Below, in pieces: positions 47,294-56,617 of a stretch of DNA of 64,000 nt. The stretch covers positions 806,001-870,000 of the forward strand of contig JAIUMU010000001.1 of assembly GCA_022565355.1 (NCBI GenBank), written 5' to 3'. A program made the translations under genes and the position numbers. Within the stretch, counting starts at the first letter, position 1, and the number at the start of each line of letters is the position of its first letter. The DNA comes from Idiomarina sp. Its GTDB lineage: Bacteria > Pseudomonadota > Gammaproteobacteria > Enterobacterales > Alteromonadaceae. A model generated the notes under the pieces. It was not told where the DNA came from. It was given only the letters and a program-made list of their open reading frames with translations, and made no database searches.

Positions 47294-48031
47294 GTGACCA
47301 CACGTTTTATTTCTGATTTACACCTTAGTGAAGAGCGCCCGGATATTACGGCGCTCTTTGTTGAGTTCTTGCAAACAGAAGCACGTACAAGTGATGCTTT
47401 ATATATTCTCGGTGATTTAGTTGAGTATTGGATTGGCGATGATGACCAAACGGATTTTCATCGCCTTATTCAAACTGAACTAAAGGCATTTACCGCCACC
47501 GGTATCCCCTGCTACTTCATTCACGGTAATCGCGATTTTTTGATTGGCCAACAGTTTGCTGAAAACACCGGCATCGTTATTCTCTCAGAGCCCGCAACCA
47601 TTGATTTATATGGCCGCCGCGTGGTGATCTTGCATGGGGATACATTGTGCACTGATGATGTGGGCTATCAGCGCTTTCGAAAAGTAATTCGTAACCCAAT
47701 GTTGTTAGCACTGGCAAGAACCTTGCCACTTAGTTGGCGCCGCTGGCTGGCGCATAAACTACGTGATAGTAGCTCCGGAAATCAGCAGTTAACCGCTGAG
47801 CAACTGCAAAAATATGATGCTAAGAATCCAGCAGTGGAACAGCTTTTAGCGAGCAGTGGGGCTGATTTAATGATTCACGGCCATACCCATCAACCTGATA
47901 TCCACCAACACACCGTAAATGGCCGCGCATGTCAGCGTATTGTGCTAGGGGATTGGTATGAGCAAGGATCAATTCTTGATATCGATGGGAAGCACTTCGA
48001 ACTGCGTTCGCAGGCATTGCCAAAACCTTAG
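47294..48031 (+). CDS. lpxH: UDP-2,3-diacylglucosamine diphosphatase
   Basis: LpxH removes UMP from UDP-2,3-diacylglucosamine to give lipid X in lipid A synthesis. The 245 residues carry the calcineurin-like metal sites FISDLHLSEERPD (about 5-17), LGDLVEYWIGDD (about 39-50), HGNRDFLIG (about 77-85), LHGDTLC and HGHTHQP (about 196-202). The start is GTG at 47294: the upstream ATG is followed at once by a stop. It begins 27 bases after ppiB and is likely co-transcribed. Confidence 0.96.
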   Translation: MTTRFISDLHLSEERPDITALFVEFLQTEARTSDALYILGDLVEYWIGDDDQTDFHRLIQTELKAFTATGIPCYFIHGNRDFLIGQQFAENTGIVILSEPATIDLYGRRVVILHGDTLCTDDVGYQRFRKVIRNPMLLALARTLPLSWRRWLAHKLRDSSSGNQQLTAEQLQKYDAKNPAVEQLLASSGADLMIHGHTHQPDIHQHTVNGRACQRIVLGDWYEQGSILDIDGKHFELRSQALPKP

Positions 48032-48064
48032 TTCAGCACTAAGAAATAATCTCAATGCCCGGCT

Positions 48065-48868
48065 CTATTGCACGGGCCCGCTGTGAAAACGTAATGCCTT
48101 ATCAGGGCTTTCTATTAATTTCTGTTCAATGGCCAAAAACTTCTGCACGCGCTCAGCTACACCAGCCCCCTCTACCATTTTCGCTAACGCCAAGTAATCT
48201 TCGAAGTGGCGTGCTTCTGAGCGCAATAACGATACATAAAACCGCGCAATTTGCTCCGGCAAATGCGGTACTAAGGCGGCAAACCGCTCACAAGAGCGCG
48301 CTTCGATAATCGCACCGATAATCAATTTATCCACTAAGCCACCTTTTTCTGAACCTCGGATATGGCGCAGCATGCCCGCGGCATAACGCGAAGCAGACGT
48401 TGGCTGTAGCGCTATATTATGCTGCTCCATAATACTGAATACTTGATCAAAGTGGTGCAGCTCCTCTTTCATAAGCAACACCATGCGATCCACCAGCTCA
48501 TGTTGCCAGGGTTCGCCTTGTGGCAAACGCAGCCGCGGCACCGCATTATTTTTATTGCCACCTGTTAACGTTGCTAGCTCATCTGCTGCAAGTAAATGGC
48601 CGCGATAAACACGAGTTTCATAAGGTTCTAGCCAAGTGAGGATCTTCTCAGCATTTTCCTTATCCACTGCATAGCGGCGCAATAATAAACCAGCACTTTG
48701 CGCTGCTTTCAATTCGCAATGCAGATGATCTGTTAACAACAATGGTAGGTATTTTGGGTTCGCAGCCTGCTCTATCCAGCGCTTTGGCGTTTTACAATGC
48801 AAAAAAGCGTGAATAGGTGCTAGTAAATCTTGATAACTGTGTAACAATTCATTCGGCATAAGTAACAT
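48065..48868 (-). CDS. miaE: tRNA 2-methylthio-N6-isopentenyladenosine-37 hydroxylase
   Basis: MiaE is an oxygen-dependent diiron enzyme that hydroxylates ms2i6A37 in tRNA. The 267 residues show paired diiron motifs of a ferritin-like bundle: CELKAAQ near residue 52, EELHHFDQV near 136, IEARSCERFAAL near 188 and SEARHFEDYLAL near 214. ATG codons at 48868 and 48859 are both usable. A hairpin followed by U-rich sequence lies just upstream on the coding strand (48886-48904), suggesting termination of upstream transcription. Confidence 0.94.
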   Translation of the reverse strand: MLLMPNELLHSYQDLLAPIHAFLHCKTPKRWIEQAANPKYLPLLLTDHLHCELKAAQSAGLLLRRYAVDKENAEKILTWLEPYETRVYRGHLLAADELATLTGGNKNNAVPRLRLPQGEPWQHELVDRMVLLMKEELHHFDQVFSIMEQHNIALQPTSASRYAAGMLRHIRGSEKGGLVDKLIIGAIIEARSCERFAALVPHLPEQIARFYVSLLRSEARHFEDYLALAKMVEGAGVAERVQKFLAIEQKLIESPDKALRFHSGPVQ

Positions 48869-48877
48869 CTTTATAAC

Positions 48878-48904
48878 AAAAAAATCTGAACAGCTTTTGT
48901 TCAG
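48878..48904 (-). terminator. Terminator-like hairpin upstream of miaE
   Basis: A perfect stem CTGAACA/TGTTCAG with five-base loop, followed on the minus strand by A and then seven U. It lies about 15 bases before the miaE ATG, so it would stop transcripts arriving from the Yip1 side, or act in the miaE leader if the promoter is further right. Confidence 0.5.
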
Positions 48905-48916
48905 AACCTTTCAATC

Positions 48917-48947
48917 TTGATCTATACGGCCTGTCCGTATCTATAAT
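48917..48947 (+). promoter_or_regulatory. Promoter with centred dyad operator before the Yip1-family gene
   Basis: TTGATC (48917-48922) and a perfect TATAAT (48942-48947) are separated by 19 bases. The spacer contains the perfect inverted repeat ATACGG-CCTGT-CCGTAT (48924-48940), whose centre coincides with the centre of the spacer. A long spacer with a centred dyad is the layout of MerR-family-activated promoters; a TetR-type repressor site is the alternative. Confidence 0.55.
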
Positions 48948-49009
48948 GGTATACCACCGTTGTGGTGTTTAATAGTATTCGGAGCCGCGGCTTCTAGGAG
49001 AACATAATA

Positions 49010-49609
49010 ATGATACTAAATCATATCTGGGGCCTTTACGCTCATCCGGTAGAGGAATGGAAAACAATTGATGAGCGCCACGAAAGCTTACGCTTTTCAT
49101 TATCCCACATCCTTATTGTCGCTTTAATTCCTTGTATTGCAGCTTACTATGCTACGGCGCATGTAGGGTGGAACATTGGTGCTCGTGAAACTATCCAGCT
49201 TGCACAAAGCAGCGCTATCGTAATGTCGGTGGCAATGTATTTTGGTTTAATTGGTGGTGTAGTTGCTCTTTCCTACATTATTCATTGGATGGCAAAAACC
49301 TTTGGTGCCCAGCCAAGCTTCACTCAATCACTTGAGCTGGCAGCATACACAGCAACACCAGTAATGATGTCTGGAATTGCTGCTGTATATCCGGAGCTAT
49401 GGTTCGTAGCCATGGTATTCCTCGCTGGTGTCGCCTATTCGGTTTACCTACTCTACTCAGGCGTACCTATCCTCATGCATATTCCAGAAGAGCGCGGCTT
49501 CATCTACGCGAGTTCTGTAGTTACTGCTGGTCTAGTACTTATGGTAGTGCTGATGGCAGGAACCGTAATTGCTTGGACCAACGGCTTTGGCCCAACATTT
49601 GTAGGCTAA
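49010..49609 (+). CDS. Yip1-family inner-membrane protein
   Basis: A 199-residue polytopic protein with about five hydrophobic segments (near residues 29-48, 67-90, 106-125, 128-147 and 166-188). The N-terminal WGLYAHPVEEWKTI and the overall layout fit the Yip1 domain family found in many gammaproteobacteria. Function is unknown. It has its own promoter with a dyad and its own terminator, so it is a single-gene unit, probably with dedicated regulation. Confidence 0.78.
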   Translation: MILNHIWGLYAHPVEEWKTIDERHESLRFSLSHILIVALIPCIAAYYATAHVGWNIGARETIQLAQSSAIVMSVAMYFGLIGGVVALSYIIHWMAKTFGAQPSFTQSLELAAYTATPVMMSGIAAVYPELWFVAMVFLAGVAYSVYLLYSGVPILMHIPEERGFIYASSVVTAGLVLMVVLMAGTVIAWTNGFGPTFVG

Positions 49610-49650
49610 GCTACCCTGTAGTAGCCTAACAAACAGCGTTTAATACGAAT

Positions 49651-49675
49651 AAGAGGAGCCGTTGCTCCTCTTTTT
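49651..49675 (+). terminator. Terminator of the Yip1-family gene
   Basis: Perfect nine-base-pair stem AAGAGGAGC/GCTCCTCTT with loop CGTT, running into a T tract. Confidence 0.92.
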
Positions 49676-49765
49676 ATTTGCTCATTCTAACTTGTCGGGC
49701 TTTGGCTATTCCGGCATCTCTGGTAGGCTAGCGGTCTATATAATAACAATTTTCAGGACATTCAC

Positions 49766-51091
49766 ATGCACCTAAAGAAACTTGGCCTCACCGGCAAAAT
49801 CGTGATCGGCATGTTAGCTGGGATCATTTTCGGCCTTATTCTTAATTCGCTTATCGCCGGCGATACTGAGAGTTGGCTCAAATTTGTAATTGTAGATGGC
49901 ATACTTCGTGTTGTTGGCGAGTTTTTCATCACCAGTTTAATGATGCTCGTTGTGCCATTGGTATTTGTATCCCTGGTGATTGGCACCTGCTCTATGAGCG
50001 ACCCAAGCAAGCTTGGCCGCATTGGCGGCAAAGCGGTAGTGCTCTATATCGCCACTACAGGTATCGCTATCAGTATTGCACTTACCATTGCATCCCTAGT
50101 TAAACCCGGCAGCGGCGCCTCGATGGCCGGCCAAGAAGTGAATTTTGAAGCCCAGCAAGCGCCAAGTTTCGTAGATGTGTTGATCGGTATGGTGCCGCGT
50201 AACCCAATCAACGCAATGGCCGAAGGCAACATGCTGCAAATCATCGTTTTTGCACTGTTATTCGGTATCGCGATGGCGTTAATTGGTAAGCCCGGCGAGC
50301 GCTTAAAAACCTTTTTTGAAGATGTAAATGAAGTGATCATGAAGTTGGTAATGATCCTCATGCACGTGGCGCCATATGGTGTTTTCGCTCTACTTGCTCG
50401 CACCTTTGCAGATCTTGGCCTCGGTGATTTATTGGGTGATTTAGCCGTTTACTTCGTAACTGTACTGGCCATTTTGCTCATTCATGGATTTATTGTTTAC
50501 CCCATCATCTTAAGTAGCCTTACACGATTAAACCCGCTCATTTTCATCAAGAAAATGTTTAGTAACCAGATTTTCGCCTTCAGTATATCGAGTAGCAATG
50601 CCGCTATCCCAGTTACCTTGCGCACCACTACAAAACGCCTGGGTGTTGATAATAAAATCGCCTCGTTTACTGTTCCTCTCGGCGCCACCATTAATATGGA
50701 CGGCACGGCTATCATGCAAGGTGTGGCAACCGTATTTATCGCGCAGTTGTATGGCATCGATTTATCCATGCAGCAATACTTAATGGTGATTCTCACCGCC
50801 ACCCTAGCATCAATTGGTACTGCCGGCGTTCCTGGTGTGGGCCTCATTATGTTGGCCATGGTATTCCAACAAGTGGGCTTACCAGTAGAAGCAATCGGCC
50901 TCATTATTGGTGTGGATCGCTTACTCGATATGACCAGAACCGCAGTAAATATTACCGGCGATGCAATGGTATCAACGATTATTGGCAAATCAGAGCAACA
51001 GTTGGATGAAGATGTTTTCAACGATCCAAGTGCTGGTTTAAATCCTGCGCAAAATAATCAGCAAAGCGATACTTCCTCAACATCAACCTAA
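49766..51091 (+). CDS. Dicarboxylate/amino acid:cation symporter (SDF/DAACS family)
   Basis: A 441-residue secondary transporter of the GltP/DctA/sodium:dicarboxylate family with eight membrane helices and two hairpins. The HP1 serine-rich motif is SISSSNAAIPVTL (about 272-284), NMDGTA lies in TM7 (about 311-316), HP2 shows GTAGVPGVG (about 352-360) and TM8 DRLLDMTRTAVNITGDA (about 388-404). The Arg-containing DMTRTAVNITGD fits an acidic amino acid or dicarboxylate carrier. The C-terminal 35 residues are polar and Ser/Gln-rich. Substrate specificity is not certain. AGGA precedes the ATG. Confidence 0.93.
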   Translation: MHLKKLGLTGKIVIGMLAGIIFGLILNSLIAGDTESWLKFVIVDGILRVVGEFFITSLMMLVVPLVFVSLVIGTCSMSDPSKLGRIGGKAVVLYIATTGIAISIALTIASLVKPGSGASMAGQEVNFEAQQAPSFVDVLIGMVPRNPINAMAEGNMLQIIVFALLFGIAMALIGKPGERLKTFFEDVNEVIMKLVMILMHVAPYGVFALLARTFADLGLGDLLGDLAVYFVTVLAILLIHGFIVYPIILSSLTRLNPLIFIKKMFSNQIFAFSISSSNAAIPVTLRTTTKRLGVDNKIASFTVPLGATINMDGTAIMQGVATVFIAQLYGIDLSMQQYLMVILTATLASIGTAGVPGVGLIMLAMVFQQVGLPVEAIGLIIGVDRLLDMTRTAVNITGDAMVSTIIGKSEQQLDEDVFNDPSAGLNPAQNNQQSDTSSTST

Positions 51092-51120
51092 CCCGTTGCC
51101 AGGTTGTAAAGCACATATGA

Positions 51121-51160
51121 AAAAGGCTCGGTAGCAATTGCTACTGAGCCTTTCTTCTTT
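51121..51160 (+). terminator. Bidirectional terminator between the symporter and sohB
   Basis: Stem AAAGGCTCGGTAGC/GCTACTGAGCCTTT with one G-U pair and loop AATT. It is T-rich on the plus strand, with five A on the other flank for the convergent sohB transcript. Confidence 0.88.
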
Positions 51161-51243
51161 ACCTTCAACCAACGCGCTTTGCAAAACTAACCATACTTCA
51201 TTAGCATTACTGTTAATATGGCTTCAAAATCGCGCTAAATGGC

Positions 51244-52260
51244 TTACCAGCGCCATAATCGGCTGCGTTGTATCCAGTTCATAATCAACCGATCTGCTGC
51301 GCTCTGAGCTCCCTGTGAGAAGCGCTCTGCCAACTTCGGCTTCGCTTTATATTCAACATGAAATACTTCTAGATTTTTTGCTGCGTCTAACAGCACATCG
51401 TCACTGGTTTGAATTGCGTCTATTAACCCTTGCTCGAGGGCCTTTTTACCGTACCAAATTTCACCGGTGGCCACCTTGTTAATATCTAAACTCGGTCTAT
51501 TCTCAACCACAAAATCTTTAAATAGCTGATGCACACCTTCAATATCTTCCTTAAACTTTTCGCGGCCCTTATCAGTGTTTTCACCAAACAAGGTTAACGT
51601 GCGCTTATACTCACCCGCTGTAATTTGCTCAAAATCGATATTATTCTTTTTCAGTAAACGATGAAAATTGGGTAACTGCGCCAAAACGCCTATCGAGCCC
51701 ACTACTGCAAACGGTGCTGCAATAATCTTGTTACCAATACATGCCATCATGTAGCCACCACTAGCGGCTACTTTATCTACGGAAACAGTAAGTTTCACCC
51801 CAGCATCACGCAAGCGTTGCAATTGCGCTGCCGCCAAACCGTAGCCATGCACAACGCCACCTGGGCTTTCTAAACGCAATAAAACCTCATCTTCGCCTGG
51901 TTTAGCTACAGCAAGAATCGCTGTTACCTCACGGCGCAGTGATTCCGTTTCATGTGCATCCATAGACCCCTTAAAATCAATCACAAACAAGCGCTGCTCC
52001 GGCTTTTCTGCCGCCTTCTTCTTCGCTTCTTTCGCAGCTTTATGAGCCTTCTTACGCTGTTTTGGATTCAACAATTCCATGGCGATTTTTTCACGTATTT
52101 CGGTAAGCGATTCACTTAAATTATGAATCAGTAACTCACCCTTACGCTCTTTCTGGCGGCTTGCCGCATTAATCATCATTCCAAGCACTACCATTACGCC
52201 AATAACGATGGTGGCCACTTTCAGAAGAAAAATGCCATATTCCGTGAGGTGCTCTAACAT
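51244..52260 (-). CDS. sohB: Inner-membrane protease SohB (S49 family)
   Basis: A 338-residue S49 signal-peptide-peptidase-type protease. It has an N-terminal membrane anchor (about residues 10-32), a charged linker rich in Lys/Ala (about 65-85) and a ClpP-like domain. LRLESPGGVVHGYG lies near 126-139, the catalytic Ser is in KVAASGGYMMAC near 163-174, and the catalytic Lys in GEYKRTLTLFGE near 217-228. As in E. coli it lies near yciK, here separated by the lipase gene. Confidence 0.95.
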   Translation of the reverse strand: MLEHLTEYGIFLLKVATIVIGVMVVLGMMINAASRQKERKGELLIHNLSESLTEIREKIAMELLNPKQRKKAHKAAKEAKKKAAEKPEQRLFVIDFKGSMDAHETESLRREVTAILAVAKPGEDEVLLRLESPGGVVHGYGLAAAQLQRLRDAGVKLTVSVDKVAASGGYMMACIGNKIIAAPFAVVGSIGVLAQLPNFHRLLKKNNIDFEQITAGEYKRTLTLFGENTDKGREKFKEDIEGVHQLFKDFVVENRPSLDINKVATGEIWYGKKALEQGLIDAIQTSDDVLLDAAKNLEVFHVEYKAKPKLAERFSQGAQSAADRLIMNWIQRSRLWRW

Positions 52261-52338
52261 TGATTTTGCCCTGTATTAAGATAAACGATTGCCTAACTGT
52301 AACGCCTATTGATGCGTATTATCTAGACAAGAATTAGA

Positions 52339-52371
52339 AAAAAATAAAGGCCAGCACTAGTGCTGGCCTTT
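52339..52371 (-). terminator. Terminator of the VolA-like lipase gene
   Basis: A perfect 26-base palindrome (half-site AAAGGCCAGCACT) followed on the minus strand by a T-rich run. It lies between the lipase stop and the sohB start on the same strand. Confidence 0.9.
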
Positions 52372-52438
52372 CATTATTGCTGCAACGCTTTTCTGCAAGA
52401 ATTTAGCAAAACTAATCTTTCATGCTTAAGCGCTGCGG

Positions 52439-54853
52439 TTACTGCACCAAATCAGCAGAGATGTTGAGCATTCTACCGTGGCTCTCAAACCAGAAACCAA
52501 TAGACTGCTGCATATCTTGCGTAATCGCTCCGCGAGTTTCCGGATCGGCTGCTGCATCATTAGGATCCAACAGTGATGAGTGGCCTGCACCAATATAACG
52601 CACTGCTGCACTAATTGGGTCTTCGTCCATCATCGAGGTTGAAACTAATGGCAAACCAAGCTCACGAATAAGTGGCGCTGTACCACCGAGCGGATGCGCG
52701 GTGCTATTTGGCACTACACGATCGCCATTTGCTTGAATCAAATACATTGGTGTTTCAGTTGCGCGCGCACGAGCTGCGAAGTTGATTGGGTCACCCGAAT
52801 CTACCACGGTTTGTGCTGCAAACTGGAACTGTGCCAAGGTTGCTTGTAATGCTGCTTGTTGAGCACTCGTAGCAATGCCACCCTCATAGAAGCGCACATA
52901 AGCAACAGGCAAGAACTCAAGGAAAGCTGGGCTCTGTGGATTGATACCCTCAGACATCGCTTCTTGTACCGCATATTCTTGGAATGCTGGGGATGCTTGG
53001 AACGCAATTTGCCCACCAATTACCGGACCAAAGCTTTCTGATTCCAGTAAAAACGGAGCAATACCGCCACCAGGCATACCAAGCGCAGCTTGTTGCACAT
53101 TAAAGTATGCTTGTGCTGGAGCTAAATCACCCTGGAGCGGCGTGTTTGCCACAGCAACAAAGTTTGTTCCAGCCATAGCACCCAAAGAGTGCCCTACAAA
53201 CTTCACTTCTGTTGGGTTAATCATGCCACTCATAGCCGCATTCGAGAAGTTCAAACCAACGCGAACACCCAACAAATCAGCAACTGATTGGCGCAAGTTA
53301 TCACGCGCAGTTACTAAACTACTGAGATTAAGGTAATCAGTTGGTGAACCACCGCTATCGCTAGACGCGTTAATCACGCGAACCACTTCACCTTCAGCAT
53401 TTTCAATTTCAAACCCGCGATCACCATGCAATGGATGGTCGATTGCAACAACTGCGTGGCCCGTAAGTGCCATGGTACCCGCAATCGGCAAGAAGTTGGT
53501 TTTATTACCCGTAATCCCGTGCTGGAACATCACTACTGGCCAACCATTTGCTGGCATTACCAATGGATCTAATCCCAAACCGGCACGCACCACATTCACT
53601 GTAGCCACATCAGGAACCGACATCATTAATGGTACTTGATGAATCGCTCTCGGCGCAGGAATTGGGTTATATTTGGTTAGATGACGGAAACGATCTAACT
53701 CTACCAACGCTGTATCCGCAGCTGCCTCATAGGTTACTTGGCCAGCTAAACTAGCAGGGTTCGCTAAATCCGCTGGGTTCACACCGATAGCAATGAGATC
53801 TTCAACTGAAACGGCTCCAGATTGCACACCCAAAATGATAGAAATTGGGCTTACAAAGCCTGCATTCCAGCTTTCAGTTAATGGTGCAGTTGGATTCTCT
53901 GCTGTTGGCACTGCGCTGTAATACGGCAGTGAAACTTCACCAACATGAACTTGAGCAGAATTTGCAATTAGGAAGGTTGCGCCTGCTTCAGGTGGAATAC
54001 CTAACAGCGTAGCTGCAGTTTGGCCAGTTGGCATTGAGCTCATTGCTGGGCGTAAATCTTCCCGCAATAACATCTGCTTGGCTACATCTAATACATCACC
54101 AATTGATTGCGTAGTGAAATGCGAGCTATAAATCACGTTATCAGTATTCACGCCACCTTGATTCAATACAGCTAAGTGGCTATTAATAATCCCTTGCAAC
54201 TGTTGCTCTTGAGCACCGCCAATTGGGTCTGTTGCCAATGGCTTGCTGAGCAAATAATAGGTTGAAGACGGACGTACCGCTCGGCCCAAATCATCAGTGA
54301 TGGCATTGGTTAGCGTAGCGAGGTAGCCAGTTTTGGGCTCATAAGGGCGTAATGGCACTACTTGTACTTGACCACCGCTGAACGCCACGGTGAAATCAAC
54401 ACCATGTTGCAACTCGCCAACGAACTTACATGCAGTTCCCGCTGGAGCAGTAATACAATCGGCATCGCTAGTGTCTGCACCAACTACAATTTTAAATACG
54501 CGCACTGCACCTGGAGCTGTTACCGAGCTGGCATTAATTTCCACGCCATCAGGCAAGGTAAAGCCAAAGGTAAGCGGCATCGCTGTTGACCAACCATCCA
54601 ACGCATTAATTGCGTTTTGCGGGTTGCCAAAATCGGCTGCATCAGGAACGGGGATATTCAGCGTACCATCAGTGGTACCACCTAAAAGAATATCGCTCGG
54701 CACAGGAAGATCACCTGCACCCGGATCAAACGCAACACGTGCGAATGGAATTTGTACTTCTTCTTGAGTTACAGGGGCATCGTTACCATCAGGTAAGCAG
54801 GCTGTTAGGCCTAATGCTGAGGTGATTGCCAATGTCAGAAACAGTTTTTTCAT
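52439..54853 (-). CDS. VolA/Pla-1/cef-family extracellular lipase lipoprotein
   Basis: An 804-residue lipoprotein with lipobox LGLTAC near residues 14-19, followed by Asp-rich sequence that could favour surface exposure. The N-terminal third is the VolA-type domain (FARVAFDPGAGDLPVPSD onward). The alpha/beta-hydrolase part has PVVMFQHGITGNKTNF near 440-455, AIDHPLHGDRG near 469 and the nucleophile elbow VGHSLGAMAGTNF near 556-568. The late catalytic His is probably in GAGHSSLLDP near 762. Vibrio VolA is a surface lysophospholipase that helps use external phospholipid. Monocistronic with its own terminator. Confidence 0.88.
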   Translation of the reverse strand: MKKLFLTLAITSALGLTACLPDGNDAPVTQEEVQIPFARVAFDPGAGDLPVPSDILLGGTTDGTLNIPVPDAADFGNPQNAINALDGWSTAMPLTFGFTLPDGVEINASSVTAPGAVRVFKIVVGADTSDADCITAPAGTACKFVGELQHGVDFTVAFSGGQVQVVPLRPYEPKTGYLATLTNAITDDLGRAVRPSSTYYLLSKPLATDPIGGAQEQQLQGIINSHLAVLNQGGVNTDNVIYSSHFTTQSIGDVLDVAKQMLLREDLRPAMSSMPTGQTAATLLGIPPEAGATFLIANSAQVHVGEVSLPYYSAVPTAENPTAPLTESWNAGFVSPISIILGVQSGAVSVEDLIAIGVNPADLANPASLAGQVTYEAAADTALVELDRFRHLTKYNPIPAPRAIHQVPLMMSVPDVATVNVVRAGLGLDPLVMPANGWPVVMFQHGITGNKTNFLPIAGTMALTGHAVVAIDHPLHGDRGFEIENAEGEVVRVINASSDSGGSPTDYLNLSSLVTARDNLRQSVADLLGVRVGLNFSNAAMSGMINPTEVKFVGHSLGAMAGTNFVAVANTPLQGDLAPAQAYFNVQQAALGMPGGGIAPFLLESESFGPVIGGQIAFQASPAFQEYAVQEAMSEGINPQSPAFLEFLPVAYVRFYEGGIATSAQQAALQATLAQFQFAAQTVVDSGDPINFAARARATETPMYLIQANGDRVVPNSTAHPLGGTAPLIRELGLPLVSTSMMDEDPISAAVRYIGAGHSSLLDPNDAAADPETRGAITQDMQQSIGFWFESHGRMLNISADLVQ

Positions 54854-55062
54854 GAGGTATCCCCAATCCTTATTGTTCTAGTTCTTAAACTACTGCAATA
54901 CGTACTACAGTGTAGCCGATTGTTCATTAGACGTTAACAGAAAGTTATACACCTCTGCTAATGATTATTAAAGAATTTTCGTCGAGTTTCCGATCTGTTA
55001 CTGAGTTAACGCACAAAAACAGGTAAACTTAGGGCACATCTTTAACCAGTAAAGTAGGCATT

Positions 55063-55815
55063 ATGCAGCATTATCAGAACTATCAGGCGCCAGCTGATGC
55101 GTTGGCCAATAAAGTTATCTTAGTTACCGGCGCTGGCGATGGTATTGGCCGAGTGGCCGCTATTACCTATGCACAACACGGCGCAACAGTAATACTCCTT
55201 GGCCGTACCACGAAAAAACTAGAAGCGGTTTACGATGAAATTGTTGCCGCGGGCTACCCAGAGCCAGCAATTGTTCCGCTGGATATGAAAGGCGCTACGG
55301 AAACTAATTATCAAGATATGGGGGCCACTATCATTGATCAATTTGGCCGTTTAGATGGGTTATTACATAACGCTTCCATTTTAGGGATACTTTCACCCTT
55401 TGCGCATATCGATTTACCTACGTGGAACGATATCATGCAAGTAAATGTAACGGCGCAGTTCTTAATGACCAAAGCGTTACTACCCGCGTTAATGAAAGCG
55501 CCTGCTGCATCGGTTATCTTCACTTCTTCTGGAGTTGGCCGCAAAGGCCGTGCGCACTGGGGCCCATATGCGGTGTCAAAGTTCGCCACCGAAGGCATGG
55601 CTCAGGTTCTTGCTGATGAATATGAAAACTCATCGCTGCGTGTGAATGTTATCAACCCTGGCGCTACCCGCACCGGCATGCGTTCACGCGCTTATCCAGC
55701 CGAGGATGCAAGCTTATTAAAAACCCCAGCAGATCTCATGCCTACTTATCTGTATTTCATGAGTGATGAAAGTAAAAACACCACGGGAGAATCAGTAGAT
55801 GCGCAAACTCGTTAG
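55063..55815 (+). CDS. yciK: YciK-like short-chain dehydrogenase
   Basis: A 250-residue classical SDR. The cofactor loop is TGAGDGIGRVAA (about 22-33), HNASILG near 102, the catalytic Ser in FTSSGVGRKGRA (about 149-160) and Tyr-x-x-x-Lys in GPYAVSKFATEG (about 165-176). The N-terminal and C-terminal sequence (GATRTGMRSRAYPAED) matches YciK of E. coli, whose substrate is unknown. The C-terminus is a few residues shorter than E. coli YciK because the frame ends inside the next gene, overlapping it by 17 bases. Confidence 0.92.
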   Translation: MQHYQNYQAPADALANKVILVTGAGDGIGRVAAITYAQHGATVILLGRTTKKLEAVYDEIVAAGYPEPAIVPLDMKGATETNYQDMGATIIDQFGRLDGLLHNASILGILSPFAHIDLPTWNDIMQVNVTAQFLMTKALLPALMKAPAASVIFTSSGVGRKGRAHWGPYAVSKFATEGMAQVLADEYENSSLRVNVINPGATRTGMRSRAYPAEDASLLKTPADLMPTYLYFMSDESKNTTGESVDAQTR

Positions 55816-56617
55816 TACGCTTATTATTGTAGGCTTAATGTTAATTCCTATGCGCGGTGCTACTTGGGGCTTTCAAGGGCACGAATATATTGGTGCCATG
55901 GCGTGGGAGTACTTAACCCCAGAAGCACGTGTTTGGGTGCAGGAACGCCTGGAACTCGTTGATGAGCCATCGCTGGCTGTTATCACCACATGGGCCGATC
56001 GTGTGCGAGGAACTGAGGAAGGACGTTGGATGGGCCCATTACATTTTGCCAACATCCCCCCTACTGAAAGCAGCCTTGATATGGAGCGGGATTGTCCGAA
56101 TCGACGTTGTGTTGTAGGTGCCGCCATGAATGATATTGAAATCATGTTTGATACCAATAAAAGCACTCAAGCTCAGGCTGAAGCGCTGCGCACGTTCAGC
56201 CATTGGATTACCGACATGCACCAGCCGTTGCATTTGGGATATCAGCATGATCGCGGCGGCAATGATGTGCGAGTAACGTTTTTCGGCAGTGAAACAAACT
56301 TACACCGCTTATGGGATACGGTAATGATTCGCGGTATGGATGATATGCCAGCGCCAGCTGAACAAGCGCAGCTGAACCCGCTGCCAGAATCAGCTAACCA
56401 GGATTGGCATGCGGAGTTAATTCGCTGGGCGAACGAATCTTACTATTACGCTCGCAAGCACGCCTACCAAGAAGAAAAGTTTGCGCATAGCGATGATTTA
56501 AACAACGCCGAATTAGGTGAATCTTATTTCAATCAAGCGCGGCCAATCGTTGAACAGCAGCTAATTCTATCTGCACAACGAATGGCGATGATCATTAACG
56601 CGGCAGCACATCAATAA
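55799..56617 (+). CDS. Secreted S1/P1-type zinc nuclease
   Basis: A 272-residue exported nuclease. The signal peptide (22 residues) ends so that the mature protein starts WGFQGH, giving the Trp1 and His6 zinc ligands of P1 nuclease. Further ligands are in TWADRVRG (about 63-70), FSHWITDMHQPLHLGYQ (about 138-154), DRGGNDVRV (about 156-164) and NLHRLWDT (about 173-180). It degrades single-stranded DNA/RNA outside the cytoplasm, a likely source of phosphate or nucleosides. It is co-transcribed with yciK and converges with the CpcT-like gene, the two frames overlapping by about 23 bases. Confidence 0.93.
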   Translation: MRKLVSTLIIVGLMLIPMRGATWGFQGHEYIGAMAWEYLTPEARVWVQERLELVDEPSLAVITTWADRVRGTEEGRWMGPLHFANIPPTESSLDMERDCPNRRCVVGAAMNDIEIMFDTNKSTQAQAEALRTFSHWITDMHQPLHLGYQHDRGGNDVRVTFFGSETNLHRLWDTVMIRGMDDMPAPAEQAQLNPLPESANQDWHAELIRWANESYYYARKHAYQEEKFAHSDDLNNAELGESYFNQARPIVEQQLILSAQRMAMIINAAAHQ

